The position numbers were made by a program, and so were the translations under genes. The notes beneath the pieces are model-generated. The model saw only the letters and a program-made list of their open reading frames with translations, was not told the origin of the DNA and searched no databases. Positions 53,253 to 64,000 of a DNA stretch of 64,000 nt are shown piece after piece. Location of the stretch: assembly GCA_021234155.1 (NCBI GenBank), contig JAJEKV010000083.1:4060573-4124572 (forward strand), written 5' to 3'. The DNA is from Isoetes taiwanensis. Lineage: Eukaryota; Streptophyta; Lycopodiopsida; Isoetales; Isoetaceae. The stretch's first letter is position 1, and each line of letters starts with the position of its first letter.

Positions 53253-54439
53253 TCAAATATCATGCTTGATCCTCACGAGATGTGGAGCCATACAATCTTT
53301 GCATGCCACGGTGCACTCTCTTCTATATCCAACCTTCTTCTCGTCTACTAAGAAATGAAATTCCGAATATTCAGTGAGCGACTCAACTAATTTTCTGCAT
53401 TCAGTTAGTGTCCAGTCCTCTTCCACATTCAAAGTCCGCATAGAACCATTGTCGATATGTATATCCAATTCCATAGAACTAGTTCTATTGCGGTGTTCCT
53501 CAACTGCTACCCAGACATACTTGCCATTTTCCCACTGTTTTTTGTACCTCTGAACAAAAAAATTCCAGTATAATGTCTGCTTTGGCAGCCTATACCTGAA
53601 AGAATAATATCACACTATCATTTGTAAAATAGAAGCAATTAGAAAATAAGAAATTACTTGAATATGAAGCTGCCTGAATCCACTTGGCACTTGGTTATTT
53701 GGCCACTGTTTCATGAGTTCTAATCCTCCATTGTCCGTAAAATAGTTCGGCCAAGCGATTCTTCCTAAATCCTTTAAAAATATAAGTTTGAGGTGCAACT
53801 CTTGGTGTCTCCACATCCTTGAACATGTAAGCAAATATGCCTATGGGAATGAACGCCACCAAATCCGCGAACCCCTCTCTTTCAAATAATAACTTGGCAA
53901 CCTCTCTTGTCAGAGAAGGCGAATGCGAATGTAATGCATGTCATTAATTCCTCTACACAAAAGTAATAATGTTGGAGGATTGACAAGTGTTAACTTTACG
54001 TTCCTGATTTGCTTCGTATAATGGTACTTGTGGAACCATATGCCCTGAGCCTTAAGGGAAGACAATGAAATATCAGGAAACAACAACTTCCCAATCAAGT
54101 AATGGTATACCTCCAAGACGCTAGTGATGCTTTGTGCTTAAAACAAAGATCCTTGAAGTCAGATGAGCATAGACAATTTACATCAAGTTTTGGAAACGTG
54201 GAAGAATTGGAAATATCCTCTTTCATCATGTCTTGAGGTCCATATGCATGTGCAACTATTATCTGGTCCACACATTTTCCACCTTGGCTGGTCACGAATC
54301 CAAGCACCTGGGCCTTCCAATGTGAATTCAAGTCATTGAGCTTGCGCTTCTTTACTCTATGATGACCGCATTGCTTTGGCATCATGGTGACCCACGAACC
54401 AATGGATATGTGCCCATTGTCCTGTGACATCTTTGCCAT
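53253..54439 (-). pseudogene. Multi-exon plant gene of unknown function, decayed
   Basis: Minus-strand pieces in order are 54439-54110 (MAKMSQDNGHISIGSWVTMM...), 54116-53910 (VYHYLIGKLLFPDISLS, one base out of frame), ~53830-53650 (KLIFLKDLGRIAWPNYF, donor CAA|GTAATT) and ~53546-53253 (acceptor TTGTTCAG; RYKKQWENGKYVWVAVEEH...). The last ends in a Cys pair and a stop. The splice-like edges and protein-like composition suggest a real former gene. I do not recognise the family. Confidence 0.45.
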
Positions 54440-56023
54440 TTTGCAAAATAATTTGACTGAATTCTGAACGCTTTGATGGCATTATCTACAAGAATAACAA
54501 GAAGTATTTAATTAATTTATGCACAGACTGAACCATGCCTGAACCATAAACTGCTTGATCAAAACTCACATGAAAAGAGCAGGAAGAAATAAATGAGATG
54601 GAATACACCATCTTGCTTACCTTTCCTCCAAGAAAAGCACCGATTCCGCAGCACTAACAAATAAGAAGAAGATATCAACGCTGCTAAAAGCCCCATCATT
54701 CAAATAGTCGGGCCTCCGAAAGGGACCAAACAATGAATTGCCAATTCTCAGATAACATCAAGCGGAGATCATGAACATTTCAAAAAAACGAGCTTGTCCT
54801 CATCTACACCATGCTTTGCCTTTACCGGTATTTATAGTCAGGCAATCGCAAGTCCACAACTAACTTTGACCCGTGCCGGGCAAATATCCACAATGAAAAG
54901 CCCAAAATTGCAGCGTAGAATTGTGAAAATCTTGGATTGTAGCAGGAGAATAGTTGCTAGAAAAAATGCTACGGCCAGAATAATGCCAGCCCCATACCTA
55001 CCTCCATAATATCTATTATGCACATTTTGGCCTCAGGAATAAATCAAATTCGCCTCATATGGGACCATACGAGCATGCTTCTATCTATATAAACTTAACA
55101 AATCTGCATAAGATTGATACACTGCTAGAGTTTGGAGGACTTACAAGGTGCATTCCACAAGCAAGTACCTGAAAAGTCTGGTTGCAGAAAATGGATCGTG
55201 TCTTGGACTCGATGGTTCTTTCTGCTTGGTAATGTCAAGATGGTTCACCAGACTGCAAATGTCAGGGATAGCAATTGGAATAATTAAACCTCCAAAACAA
55301 CACAATTAATTATGATATGTTCTAATTGTTTTGAACTAAAGACACTGATGTATGCTTTAATTTCTTAGCACTACTGCAACTGTTTCAAACATCTTTCCAG
55401 TAAAGCTAAAGATAAATATAATTGTCTTACTTGGGGCCTATGTTTTCTTGACCCCATATATTCGAGACAAGTAAATTAGCACACGTAGTAACAGAATCAT
55501 CAAGATTAAATAAACTGAATTCAGAAGGTAAAGAGACTCACAATTTTCAGAGCGTGTCTTTCGAGCAAACAGGGTTTGAGGTCTGTAATCTCACTCGGTG
55601 CAGAGTCTCGTGGACAAAAGTTGAAATAAAAAAACCTTGAAGATCAATGTCAATTCACGATTTTGGATGTACGTAGAGGCTTAGGGTTCAGGCCTTTGGT
55701 CGAGAAAGAATGGAGTCTCTTCTGGTCGGCAAGAAATGGAGGGAAGGAATTTCGTCATCCCCTTAATCGAGGCTCGAAATTAGTTAGCCCTATTATTTTA
55801 GTATTTTAGTGAGATTAATGAGCCCTATTATTTTGGTGAGATTTAATGCTATGGTTAGGTAGCAATAATTTCAATGAGGAAAAAGGATTATAGTTGCCAT
55901 GTAGGAGTAGGATAAATCAACTAAGCCTTTCACCTCATTGGCCCATTGTAAATGCTGATGTGGAATTTCGAGGGTGCCCTATTAGGATAGGATGAGATCC
56001 CGTTTGGCCTCTAATGATCCCTA
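54440..56023. other. 5' flank of the unknown gene; no other gene recognised
   Basis: Intron-like edges occur (for example AAAATT|GTGAGTC near 55550 on the minus strand), which may belong to a 5' UTR intron of the gene at 53253-54439. Otherwise no gene is seen. Confidence 0.35.
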
Positions 56024-57741
56024 AGGTTTCAATGGTTTCTAAGCTCATGTTCTCAACAGCAAACAATTGTTCTCCATACTATCATAGTTTTTTAATTGTC
56101 TTCAAAATTGTGCTTGGGTTATTGAAGGCTATCCAATTTCCAAGTTTTTAACACCCATGAATGTTTTATGCAAACCAAGCTAAATATTTCAAACTTCTCC
56201 TTTGTATAATCTGTGAATGTCAAACTTTTTCCCTGTGGATAATCTGCCTCTTTGTGGTCAATGTTGTGAATTACAAAATAGACAGATAGCAAATGTGTAG
56301 ACGATGGTCAAATGATGAACAATATCTATGGGTAATGAACACAATTCAGTTCATGATTATTAACTCCAAGCTTTGTGAATCATGTTCAGGTACATTTTGA
56401 GTGATGATTTGAACTTTTACAAATTCACGTTGACCGACAACAATGATCACCTTCATTCCCCAGTTGTTTACAAAAATAATTAAAAAACATCTCGCCTTCT
56501 CTTACAATCCCATTAGCAAGCCAGACATCAACAAGCAGCAAGTCATCATTTAGTAATTTAGATTTGATGATATCCTACATATATGTTGTCATAATGATGG
56601 ATTTACATAGGCCTCAATCAAGGGATGGAGAGTGCTAGGGGCGTGCATTTCACTGCTTCAGTCAAGGCCTTCACTAAATGGATCAAGTATGCTAGACGTG
56701 TCGTTCAGACATTTGTCATGCATTAATGCCCGTTATGCTCGCCCTCCTTTCTTTCTTAGCATATTGAATACAAAAACCGCAAATTCAACTGTACATACAA
56801 ATGCAACAAGAGGCAACATCATCAGCAGATGTAAGGAATCCCCAAATAAGGAAAAAGTTACTAAATCATATACCACACTATTCAACGCATTGGGCAACTC
56901 CTTCCTAAGAATACACAACATGCGAGGCTTTAGACAGCTCCTTGCTAGGGATGCATAGATCTAACAGCTTCATATCTCTACAATAGAACCGTATCTATGC
57001 CCGGCAACGCCGGGCACCCTTTACTACTACTAGTTGTTTTTAAACACGAATTTTAAAAATTGTTGTATTATATCCTAATATATTATTTTATCATGATATG
57101 TGATAAGAGTTTATAAATTGCCAAATCTTCATAATGGTAGTAAGTTATCATTTATCAAACTACCAGAATTCCTTTACAATTATCTTTTGTGAAATTTAAA
57201 TTTATTATGTCACTCGAAATTGAAAATTTAAATTTGCCCAAATGTTTTATTTGAAAATCTAGTTTTAAATAGGGTCAAGTGAGAAATAGTCTAGAAGATC
57301 AATGTTATGCTCTGACAATCATCATATACTTTATTAAGATAGTCATGAACTAATTAACTGTTAATATTATAAGGCAATTTTAAACAGTAGATAGCAAGCC
57401 TGCTGCTTTACCTTTGATGTGCAATTTAGCTTTAACAGATCTATCAAGTTGCAATTGGAGGCTTTTTTTTTTTCCTTGTTTATATTTTCCTTTGCCATAG
57501 GTAAACATGGTATCACATTTCAGCTTCTAGAAATTGATGTGTGCAATGCCTCTTGACTTTTGTCACATTCAAGTATACAATATATGCAAGCTGGGACTAT
57601 GACATGCAATGATGTATACATAATTTTGATCAATTCATTATCAAAAATCGATTCACATTTAAATTTTGTCTGAATATGCAAAAACATTTGGAATGAGTTT
57701 AGATGCATCCTTAAGATGTTTCTTATGACTATTTTTGGTTG
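56024..57741. repeat. Long dispersed repeat, copy B
   Basis: This matches 30967-32840, including the Helitron-type hairpin at 57000-57014 and CTAG at 57030-57033. It ends where a LINE begins at 57742; copy A continues past the same point (GGTTGG then AAAAAGATGG). It is shorter by deletions near 56180 and 56330. Confidence 0.85.
57000..57033 (+). mobile_element. Helitron 3' terminus
   Basis: The hairpin CCCGGC-AAC-GCCGGG is followed by CTAG. Compared with 32070-32097, an extra CTA triplet run (TTTACTACTACTAG) precedes the end. Confidence 0.7.
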
Positions 57742-58169
57742 GCGGAGCGACAACAGGGAAGATGAACGTTGGCGCCCACATCGACGCTCCTTGTGCCTGC
57801 CTCGGGAAACGTGAGAAGCCTGAGACTCGATGGATGAGTCCTTGCTAGAGGATGTTCTCCAGAGTCTGGGGCTTCCCCAGATCCCAGTGGACCACGATGT
57901 GACAGTCAATGCCATTAGGAACCTTCTTAGCTTAGCGTACAACAATCAATCTAGGATAGGATTTAGCAGACGCCAAGGGGCGTCATTTCCTCAAGATATT
58001 GTGTTTTGACAGACTAGGATCTTTAAGAATTTGTGCTCATAATACCGATATCCGCTCTCGGGTAACCGCTTCCCAAGAAATCTCTTTTCGCCTCAAATAC
58101 CCTTTGATTTTGGGGCAGAACCCTTAGTTCGGTGGGCTCTTTTCTTCAATCTACAGCCGGCGGAAAGCT

Positions 58170-59753
58170 TTGAGGACCTTGACATCTTGGTGTGGAGGTT
58201 TGAAGCTGAAAATTAACCGGAAAATGGAACGCAGGGTTAGCAGCAGCAATGTGGTAAGGCCGAAACCAGGAACCCAAGAAGCAAGACTGGAGGATGAAGA
58301 ATGGACACAAATCTTTTGGTTAGATGACAGAAGGGATGAAACTTGGAAGACTCTCAAAGAAATTTACATAGCCTTTAACATAATAAAAGATCAACAAAAG
58401 GCTGCAGCAGTATGTATGGGGATACAGGAAGATGGCCGGGTTGTTGCCGGAATGGAAAGATATGAGGGAATTGAAAAAGATTACGCTGAGGGAAGGGCAA
58501 GTGACAGAGATTGGGTGTGGAACATGCTGGAAATCGCCCAAGCTGTGGATCATTCTTTGTACAAATTGATTACTGTCAAACAGGGGCACACAAAGGATGA
58601 CTGCTGCAGTTTAAAAAATAACATCTTCAGAAAATCAATGGACGAGTTACTTAGCAAAGCGAAGATGATAGCGGTCAAGCTCGACAGTTTAAACTGGACT
58701 TCCAAGGCAAGCGTAAAACTTATCAAACGATGGGAAGAGGCTGAAGATCACGTTATAGAATGGCACAGGCGCCAATTCAAAGCTTCTCTCCCAAATAACA
58801 CTGAATTCTTGGAAAATATTACCAACTCCTTCGAAACCTATCAGCTAAATCTGAGAAAGGAAGGGTTAAAGGAGTGCAGTATCAGGGATAGCAACGGATT
58901 TTTTAATCCTGCAGAGGTGGAGACATGTGGGTGTTAGAACTGCAAGATGATCAAGGAAACCGGGCTCAATAATACGGATACCAAGGTGGGGAACCTCAAG
59001 ATCCGCAACAGAATTCCGGTAATGGGCAAAAGTGACTCAGCAAAAGGTATGATCCCTCCTGTTACTTACAAAAGTGCTTTATTAAAAAATGAATCTGTCG
59101 ATTTTGCTAAAGACAAGAACAGGGACATCTGTCAGAAAGATGGAATTAAAAAAGACTATATTGACCTTCAATCCATTTCGGATCGCTCAGCCTATGATAA
59201 TTTCTCCAAGAGGGCTTTTTTTGTTCACTTTCCTAGGAGGAGTTTGCCTATCAGTGATGTCAAGATGTGGGTCACTAAGTCTCAGAACATTCCTATCATG
59301 TTTATTCTCAAGATGGACAACAGAACTTTCCAAATAGTTTGTAGGGACGAGATGTCTGTGGGCCAAATTCTTAAAAGAAAGATTGATCAAGTCAATTACC
59401 AGCCATTTTATATCATGAAATGGAGTCCCAACTTTGTACCTGACAAGCAAGAATGCATAGCTACCACCACTTGGGTTTCATTCCCGAACCTCCCCCTGGT
59501 TTTCTGGACCACTTCTCACCTTAAGGCCTTAGCAGAGGATTTAGGGGAAATCATAGATATCAATATTCCTCAAACGAATTTTCCCACTATCTGCATTTCC
59601 AAAGCTATTAACTCCAAATGGAACAAGGAAATTAAGGTGAAAATTAGCCAGGAAAACTATATGACTCTCAAAGTTAATTATTCCAAGATGCCAGTGTTAC
59701 CCATGGGAGAGGATTTGGGGAAAGGTAAGGAGATCTCAAAAGGAGCAAGCTAG
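58170..59753 (+). pseudogene. LINE ORF1 with one in-frame stop
   Basis: Two frames in the same phase (58170-58937 and 58947-59753) are separated by a TAG at 58935. The first is an unassigned helical region. The second is a DUF4283-type domain (FFVHFPRRSLPISDVKMWV...PFYIMKWSPNFVPDKQ...TTWVSFPNLPLVFW). The likely start is the ATG at 58170 or the later MERRVS. Confidence 0.75.
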
Positions 59754-59877
59754 GCAAATTTGGATCCCTAAAACCCAGGAAAAAGGTGAAACTAGTAATA
59801 AAGCTAGTGCCGAGACTAGAATCAATGCTACTGAGATTACTGCCAAGAATCTCATTTCTAAAAGGATCTGCACCACC

Positions 59878-60177
59878 ATGAGCATGGATCAGAATATGGT
59901 TTTAACTTTGAATAATGTTAACTTCTCTGTTAAGATTGACACAGGGCATTTTACCTTGACCATTCCCGAGAACATTCCTGGAGAACTCATGAAGAACAGG
60001 GCTTGGGAAGTAGATAATAGAGTTGAAGATGTCTTAATTGACAAAGAGCAGGAATGGCAAGTGGTTACTAAGAAGAAAGGAAGGGGCAAGAAGAAGATTT
60101 ATCCAGGACCCAGCCGAATCAGTCCAAGAAAAAGCACCATTCAAGGAGGAATGGTCACAGGTAAATATAAATATTAA
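59878..60177 (+). pseudogene. LINE ORF1 C-terminal frame
   Basis: This is a 99-residue frame with a basic KKKGRGKKK tail, shifted relative to the preceding frame. Its TAA shares an A with the ORF2 ATG (TAATG at 60175-60179). Confidence 0.55.
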
Positions 60178-60428
60178 TGGATCGAACTTTGAGTTGCATT
60201 ACCTGGAATCTTCAAGGTATCAATAGTAGCATCAAGAGGGAGCGTTTAAAGGTATGTATCCTCTCTCTCAACCCTGATATTCTTTTTTTACAAGAGCACA
60301 AGATTCATGATATTCATCATGAAGATATTATCAAGAAGACTCTTCCTAGTGGCTACAGTCTATGGTCCATTCCATTTCAAGACTCTTCCGAGGAATTGCC
60401 ATCATTTGGAGGGACAACCTTGACTTAA
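60177..60428 (+). pseudogene. LINE ORF2 endonuclease, N-terminal part
   Basis: ATG 60177 opens an endonuclease domain (CITWNLQGINSS, ILFLQEHKIH). A frameshift near 60400 passes the reading to the next frame, with which it overlaps. Confidence 0.8.
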
Positions 60429-62011
60429 CTGATCCCTATATGGTCAGTGATAGAGAGGGCAGGTGGCAAATTCTCAGTTGCAACATGAGAAAAGTGAGAT
60501 TAGCCCTCATTAATATTTATGCATATAACAATCCAGGGGACAGGATTAAGGTTTGGACAAAAGTTAAGGACAGTTTAGATAACATTGAGTATGATGAATG
60601 CATTATGGGAGGAGACATGAATATGGTGACCAATGATTATATGAGGAATAAGAATTTCAAGCCTTTGTTGCCTCAGGAAAAAAATATTTGGAATAACCTC
60701 ATTCAAACTCATCATCTTGTGATGGCTAGGACCAAGCCTAATGATTTCAGCTGGACTGATAAGAGAGTGGATCCCATCTGGTGCCTCCATGACAGATTCT
60801 ATCTTTCAGAGAACCTTTGGAATAACAGCAACAGAGTGGAGAACATGAAAGGGTATATCCTCTCTGATCACTTCCCTCAGAAAATTATAATTTCCACCCA
60901 AAATCAGAGCAGAAATAGAAAGACCTATTTCAAATTGAATATAACTCTGCTTGATCACAATGACTTTATGGCTAAGTTACAAGATGTGATAGATAGATAT
61001 CCCAAACCCCTGGGTAGTTCTGGCTGGATGGATTGGTGGGTCAGGGTATCAAAAGCCATCAAGAATTGGCTAAAGGAATGGGGAAAAGAGATTCATCACC
61101 AGAAAATGGCTCACCTCAGGAATCTTAGAGAAACCCTTCCTCATGTTCCCAGGGATCAAGAGGATCAAATCAGAAAGGAAATAGAAAAAGAGGAGATAAG
61201 GATTGCTAGAGGTTGGAAGCTTAAGTCTAAAATCAAGGAGATCAAGGAGGATGAGAGATGTAACTCAAAATTTTTCTTTGTCAAAGCTAAAGGTAGGGCT
61301 AAGAAGAATCACATCTTTGAAGTCCTGGTGGATAATGATTATATCACCAACGAAGAGGACATCAAGAGAGCTGCAACCATGCACTTCACCAACATTATGG
61401 GAACTAACCATGACAGCCAGCCTGATATTATGAATAATTTTATAAATCTACAGGCTAAGGTTAGCAATGAGCACAACAGGGATTTGGAGAAGATTTTTAG
61501 TAACAATGAGCTATATCAGACGGTTAAAGATATGGAGAATGGGAAAACTCCCGGGCCGGATGGATTACCAGCAGAATTCTTCAAGAAAGCATGGCCCATT
61601 CTGGGGGATAGCATCACGACCTTAGCTAATGAATTCAAAATGCAGAAATGTCTTGATGCTAGGATAAATACTAGCCTTATTGCTCTCATCCCCAAAATTG
61701 ATATGCCTAGCAATTTCTCTGACTATAGACCGATCTCTCTTTCCAATGTGATCTACAAAATTATTTCGGGTACCATTGCTGCTAGGCTTAAGCCTGTCCT
61801 TGAGAAAATTATTAGTTCATCTCAGTCGGCCTACTTGAAGGACAGATTTATTTTAGATAATGTAGTTACAGCCATTCTAGGTTTGAATTGGGCCAAAGAT
61901 TCTGGTCAAGACATTGCTCTCATCAAGCTAGATATCACAAAGGCTTTTGATATGGTGAGCTGGAACTTTCTCGCCCAATGTTGCAAAGCTTTTGGCTTCT
62001 CGAGGAGGTAA
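60362..62011 (+). pseudogene. LINE ORF2 endonuclease C-part and RT N-part
   Basis: This continues the endonuclease (IMGGDMNMV, LSDHFPQ) and the RT (GKTPGPDGLPAEFF, SDYRPISLSNVIYK, QSAYLKDRFILDN, LIKLDITKAFD). It ends at a frameshift before the catalytic Asp pair. This LINE is a different lineage from the one at 18809. Confidence 0.88.
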
Positions 62012-62650
62012 TAAATATTTTTATGCTATCTTGAATAACTCTCGCTCCTCTGTCCCCAATTAATGGGGAGTGCAGCCCTTTTTCCCCTTTGAGAAGGGGG
62101 TGAAACAAGGCTGTCCACCGCCCCTTTCTTGTTTCTAATTGTGATGGAGGCTCAAGATAGCGCAACTTGAGGAGGCCAAGAATACTAATATGATCCAAGG
62201 GCTTTCCCCTCCTAGCAATAACATTATGGATCAAATTCTTAATGGGCATTTTGCAGACGATACATTTCTCATGGTCTCCATGGAGGAAAACTCGATCATC
62301 AATACTCGTGCAATCCCGACCGGTTTGGAGCAGCAAAGATCGTTGCAAGATCAATCGAACTAAATCAAGGGTGATGGCAAGAGATCAGGTAAAAGGAGGG
62401 AACAAACAAATAGCCCTCCCGGGACTGTAAGTATGACCCCCACCTTAAAGTCCAAGATTCTTGGAATCCCCTTTGCTATTAAAAAGTAGCCCCTCGATAT
62501 TTGGGAGGAGATTATCGAAATTTCGAGAAAGGTCGATAGCCTTAATTCTAAGTATCTGTCTAAAAATGGAACGGCCATCATAGCTAATTTTGTCATTGCT
62601 TCTTCACATGTTTATCAATCATCTGTTATTCTTGCTCCTAAGAAGGTCTC

Positions 62651-64000
62651 TTCAAGGCTCCAGGCCCGGGGACTTCACCATGTTGAACCAGTATGGACCA
62701 ACATCGTGACTGGTAGGGGGGTTTTTTATTGCCTAGGGGTCCGTGAGGCGATGGGTTGGTCGTACGAAACCAAGAATTTGGAGTACTCCAAACGGAAAGG
62801 GGTGGTGGGCGGGAAATGGCGCTCCCGCCGCATGGATCCGGGTAGGGGTATAGGGCTTCAGGAAGCTTCAGGGGTATAAGGAAGTTTCAGCCGAAAGCCT
62901 AGTAATGGCGGAGCTATGCAAAGTATGGCTGGACGTGGATCTCCTAATCGTCCGTGGAAATTATATGTTTTAATCTTAATGCTGGTAAAACCCAATATGG
63001 CAGATCGAAGTCTCGTAAGATAAGTTATATGAATACCAATAATATAGCTCGCTTTTTAATTGGGCTTCAATATATGGTTTCTATGACTTATTTCGTAATC
63101 TTTTCCCTTTATGGATGAAATCCAACTTTATGATTTTGTCCCGTGTTACATGAGTTTGTCAGATATCTTAGCCTCTGTGGCCAATAGTTGCCAAAAGGTG
63201 CCGCCGTTTCATTTCATGTTCTATATTACTTGTTTCAGTTGTGTTTGAAACCATGTTGGCAAAGCAGCTTGCTTCATGTCTTCTCGTTATTCATTAAGTA
63301 ACATCATATGTGTTTTCTCGGAAGGCCCTTGCTACACCAATATTGCGCCACATCCGACATGGATGGGTTCTGTTCTGCGTCAAGGAAAGTCTTTACACAA
63401 CTCCCGAGTTCACAGGACCTGAACGATGGTTGTTCCCGTGTTGTTGTTCCCCGGGTGGTGTTCGTGAAATCTTTTATATGGAATCGGACATGAGGTCGAT
63501 AATGAGAAACCTACATTAGCTATTATTGTGCTAACTATTCTTCTAAGACTTTCTCAATTCATCCTTCGTAGCATTTTGAAACAACGATATGGGTTTGTTC
63601 GGGTTGCTATTGAAAACCGGAGCACCGTTGGTACCGGCTTTCTGCTTTTTGCCGTAGTCTATTGCTAGTTATTTCGTGGGCTCTAGTCAAAAGCAAGGAA
63701 AAGAACAAGTGAGTAATTTAGTATGCAATAAATGTTTGAAATTATTATGGGACTTTTTTTCATATTGTATTAAGTTGTGATGAGTTCTGGGAGCTATGCC
63801 AAAACAATGGATTTCAATGTTGTTTTCTAGACCGATGTATACAAATTGGTGGAAGCCAAGAGGAAAATTCTATTTATGGGTCTCAAGAGCACTTAAATTT
63901 ACTCCCTTGATATTTTGAGGAAGATATGGGTATGTAACATCATATTGCCATTATTCATCCTCCATTTATTCCTGTTGTTTAAGTAGGAATTTCCACTTCA
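62651..64000. other. Right end of window, no gene recognised
   Basis: A frame at 63308-63519 reads protein-like (HIRHGWVLFCVKESLYTTPEF) in two overlapping phases but has no known domain. The remainder has short frames only. Confidence 0.4.

Larger units (their letters stand above)
57742..62650 (+). mobile_element. Second long LINE, broken
   Basis: The 5' edge is placed at 57742, where repeat copy B is interrupted. It has a GC-rich 5' leader to ~58170, an ORF1 set, EN and RT. After 62011 the frame shifts repeatedly. RT motifs are still readable at ~62095 (GVKQGCPP) and ~62253 (FADDTFL). No A tail or target duplication is seen before the window ends, so the 3' limit is approximate. Confidence 0.85.

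Noticed and set aside
1-64000. tRNA, rRNA or CRISPR-like arrays
   Set aside because: I scanned by eye for tRNA arms, rRNA-like conserved blocks and regularly spaced repeats; the only tRNA-like matches are the two retrotransposon primer sites.

Overview
The window is plant nuclear DNA: spliced fragments of callose synthase, a PPR fragment, DUF4283-type LINEs, Helitrons and a Ty3/gypsy chromovirus. The density of nested transposons and the long gene-poor stretches suggest a large genome, perhaps a fern, lycophyte or gymnosperm rather than a small-genome angiosperm; that last point is an impression only. There are no bacterial-style operons, CRISPR arrays, rRNA genes or tRNA genes that I can see.

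Region 1 (1-13.3 kb) is one complete LTR retrotransposon on the minus strand, bounded by two ~1.63 kb LTRs and a 5-bp target duplication (AGTAT). It has an initiator-Met tRNA primer site, a polypurine tract, a gag-pol frame with protease, RT, RNase H and integrase, and a C-terminal chromodomain. Between primer site and gag it carries about 4.5 kb of extra coding DNA. The first extra ORF ends in an unmistakable histone H3 fold. The following ORFs carry weaker matches to the H4, H2A and H2B folds, in that order. A chromovirus that carries its own core histones is the most remarkable thing here.

Region 2 (13.3-30.9 kb) begins with a host or transposon ORF that the chromovirus cut eight codons before its stop. 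It then holds an LTR copy with a foldback element at its edge, a broken callose synthase 3' end, and an FCP1/NIF-like phosphatase gene split by a 6.6 kb LINE with a clear target duplication. It ends with a gag-only Ty1/copia element.

Region 3 (30.9-43.9 kb) is a nest of Helitrons and TIR transposons. A repeat unit (33 kb) exists a second time, interrupted first by a TIR element (itself carrying a second TIR element) and then by a Helitron, so uninterrupted 'empty sites' for both insertions are present in the same window.

Region 4 (44-51 kb) holds the only large intact non-transposon gene: a 992-residue protein joining an HSPA12-like Hsp70 ATPase domain to a complete protein kinase. An inverted copy of its 3' end lies upstream, and a truncated direct copy of its promoter and 5' end lies 5.3 kb downstream, broken by an antisense PPR fragment. 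Both promoters share a dispersed repeat motif.

Region 5 (51-64 kb) holds a short 5'-truncated LINE with a fold-back junction, a Helitron end, a CACTA-type terminus, a decayed multi-exon gene of unknown function, a second copy of the 31-33 kb repeat, and a second long but broken LINE. Splice sites, family names and alignments were read by eye.
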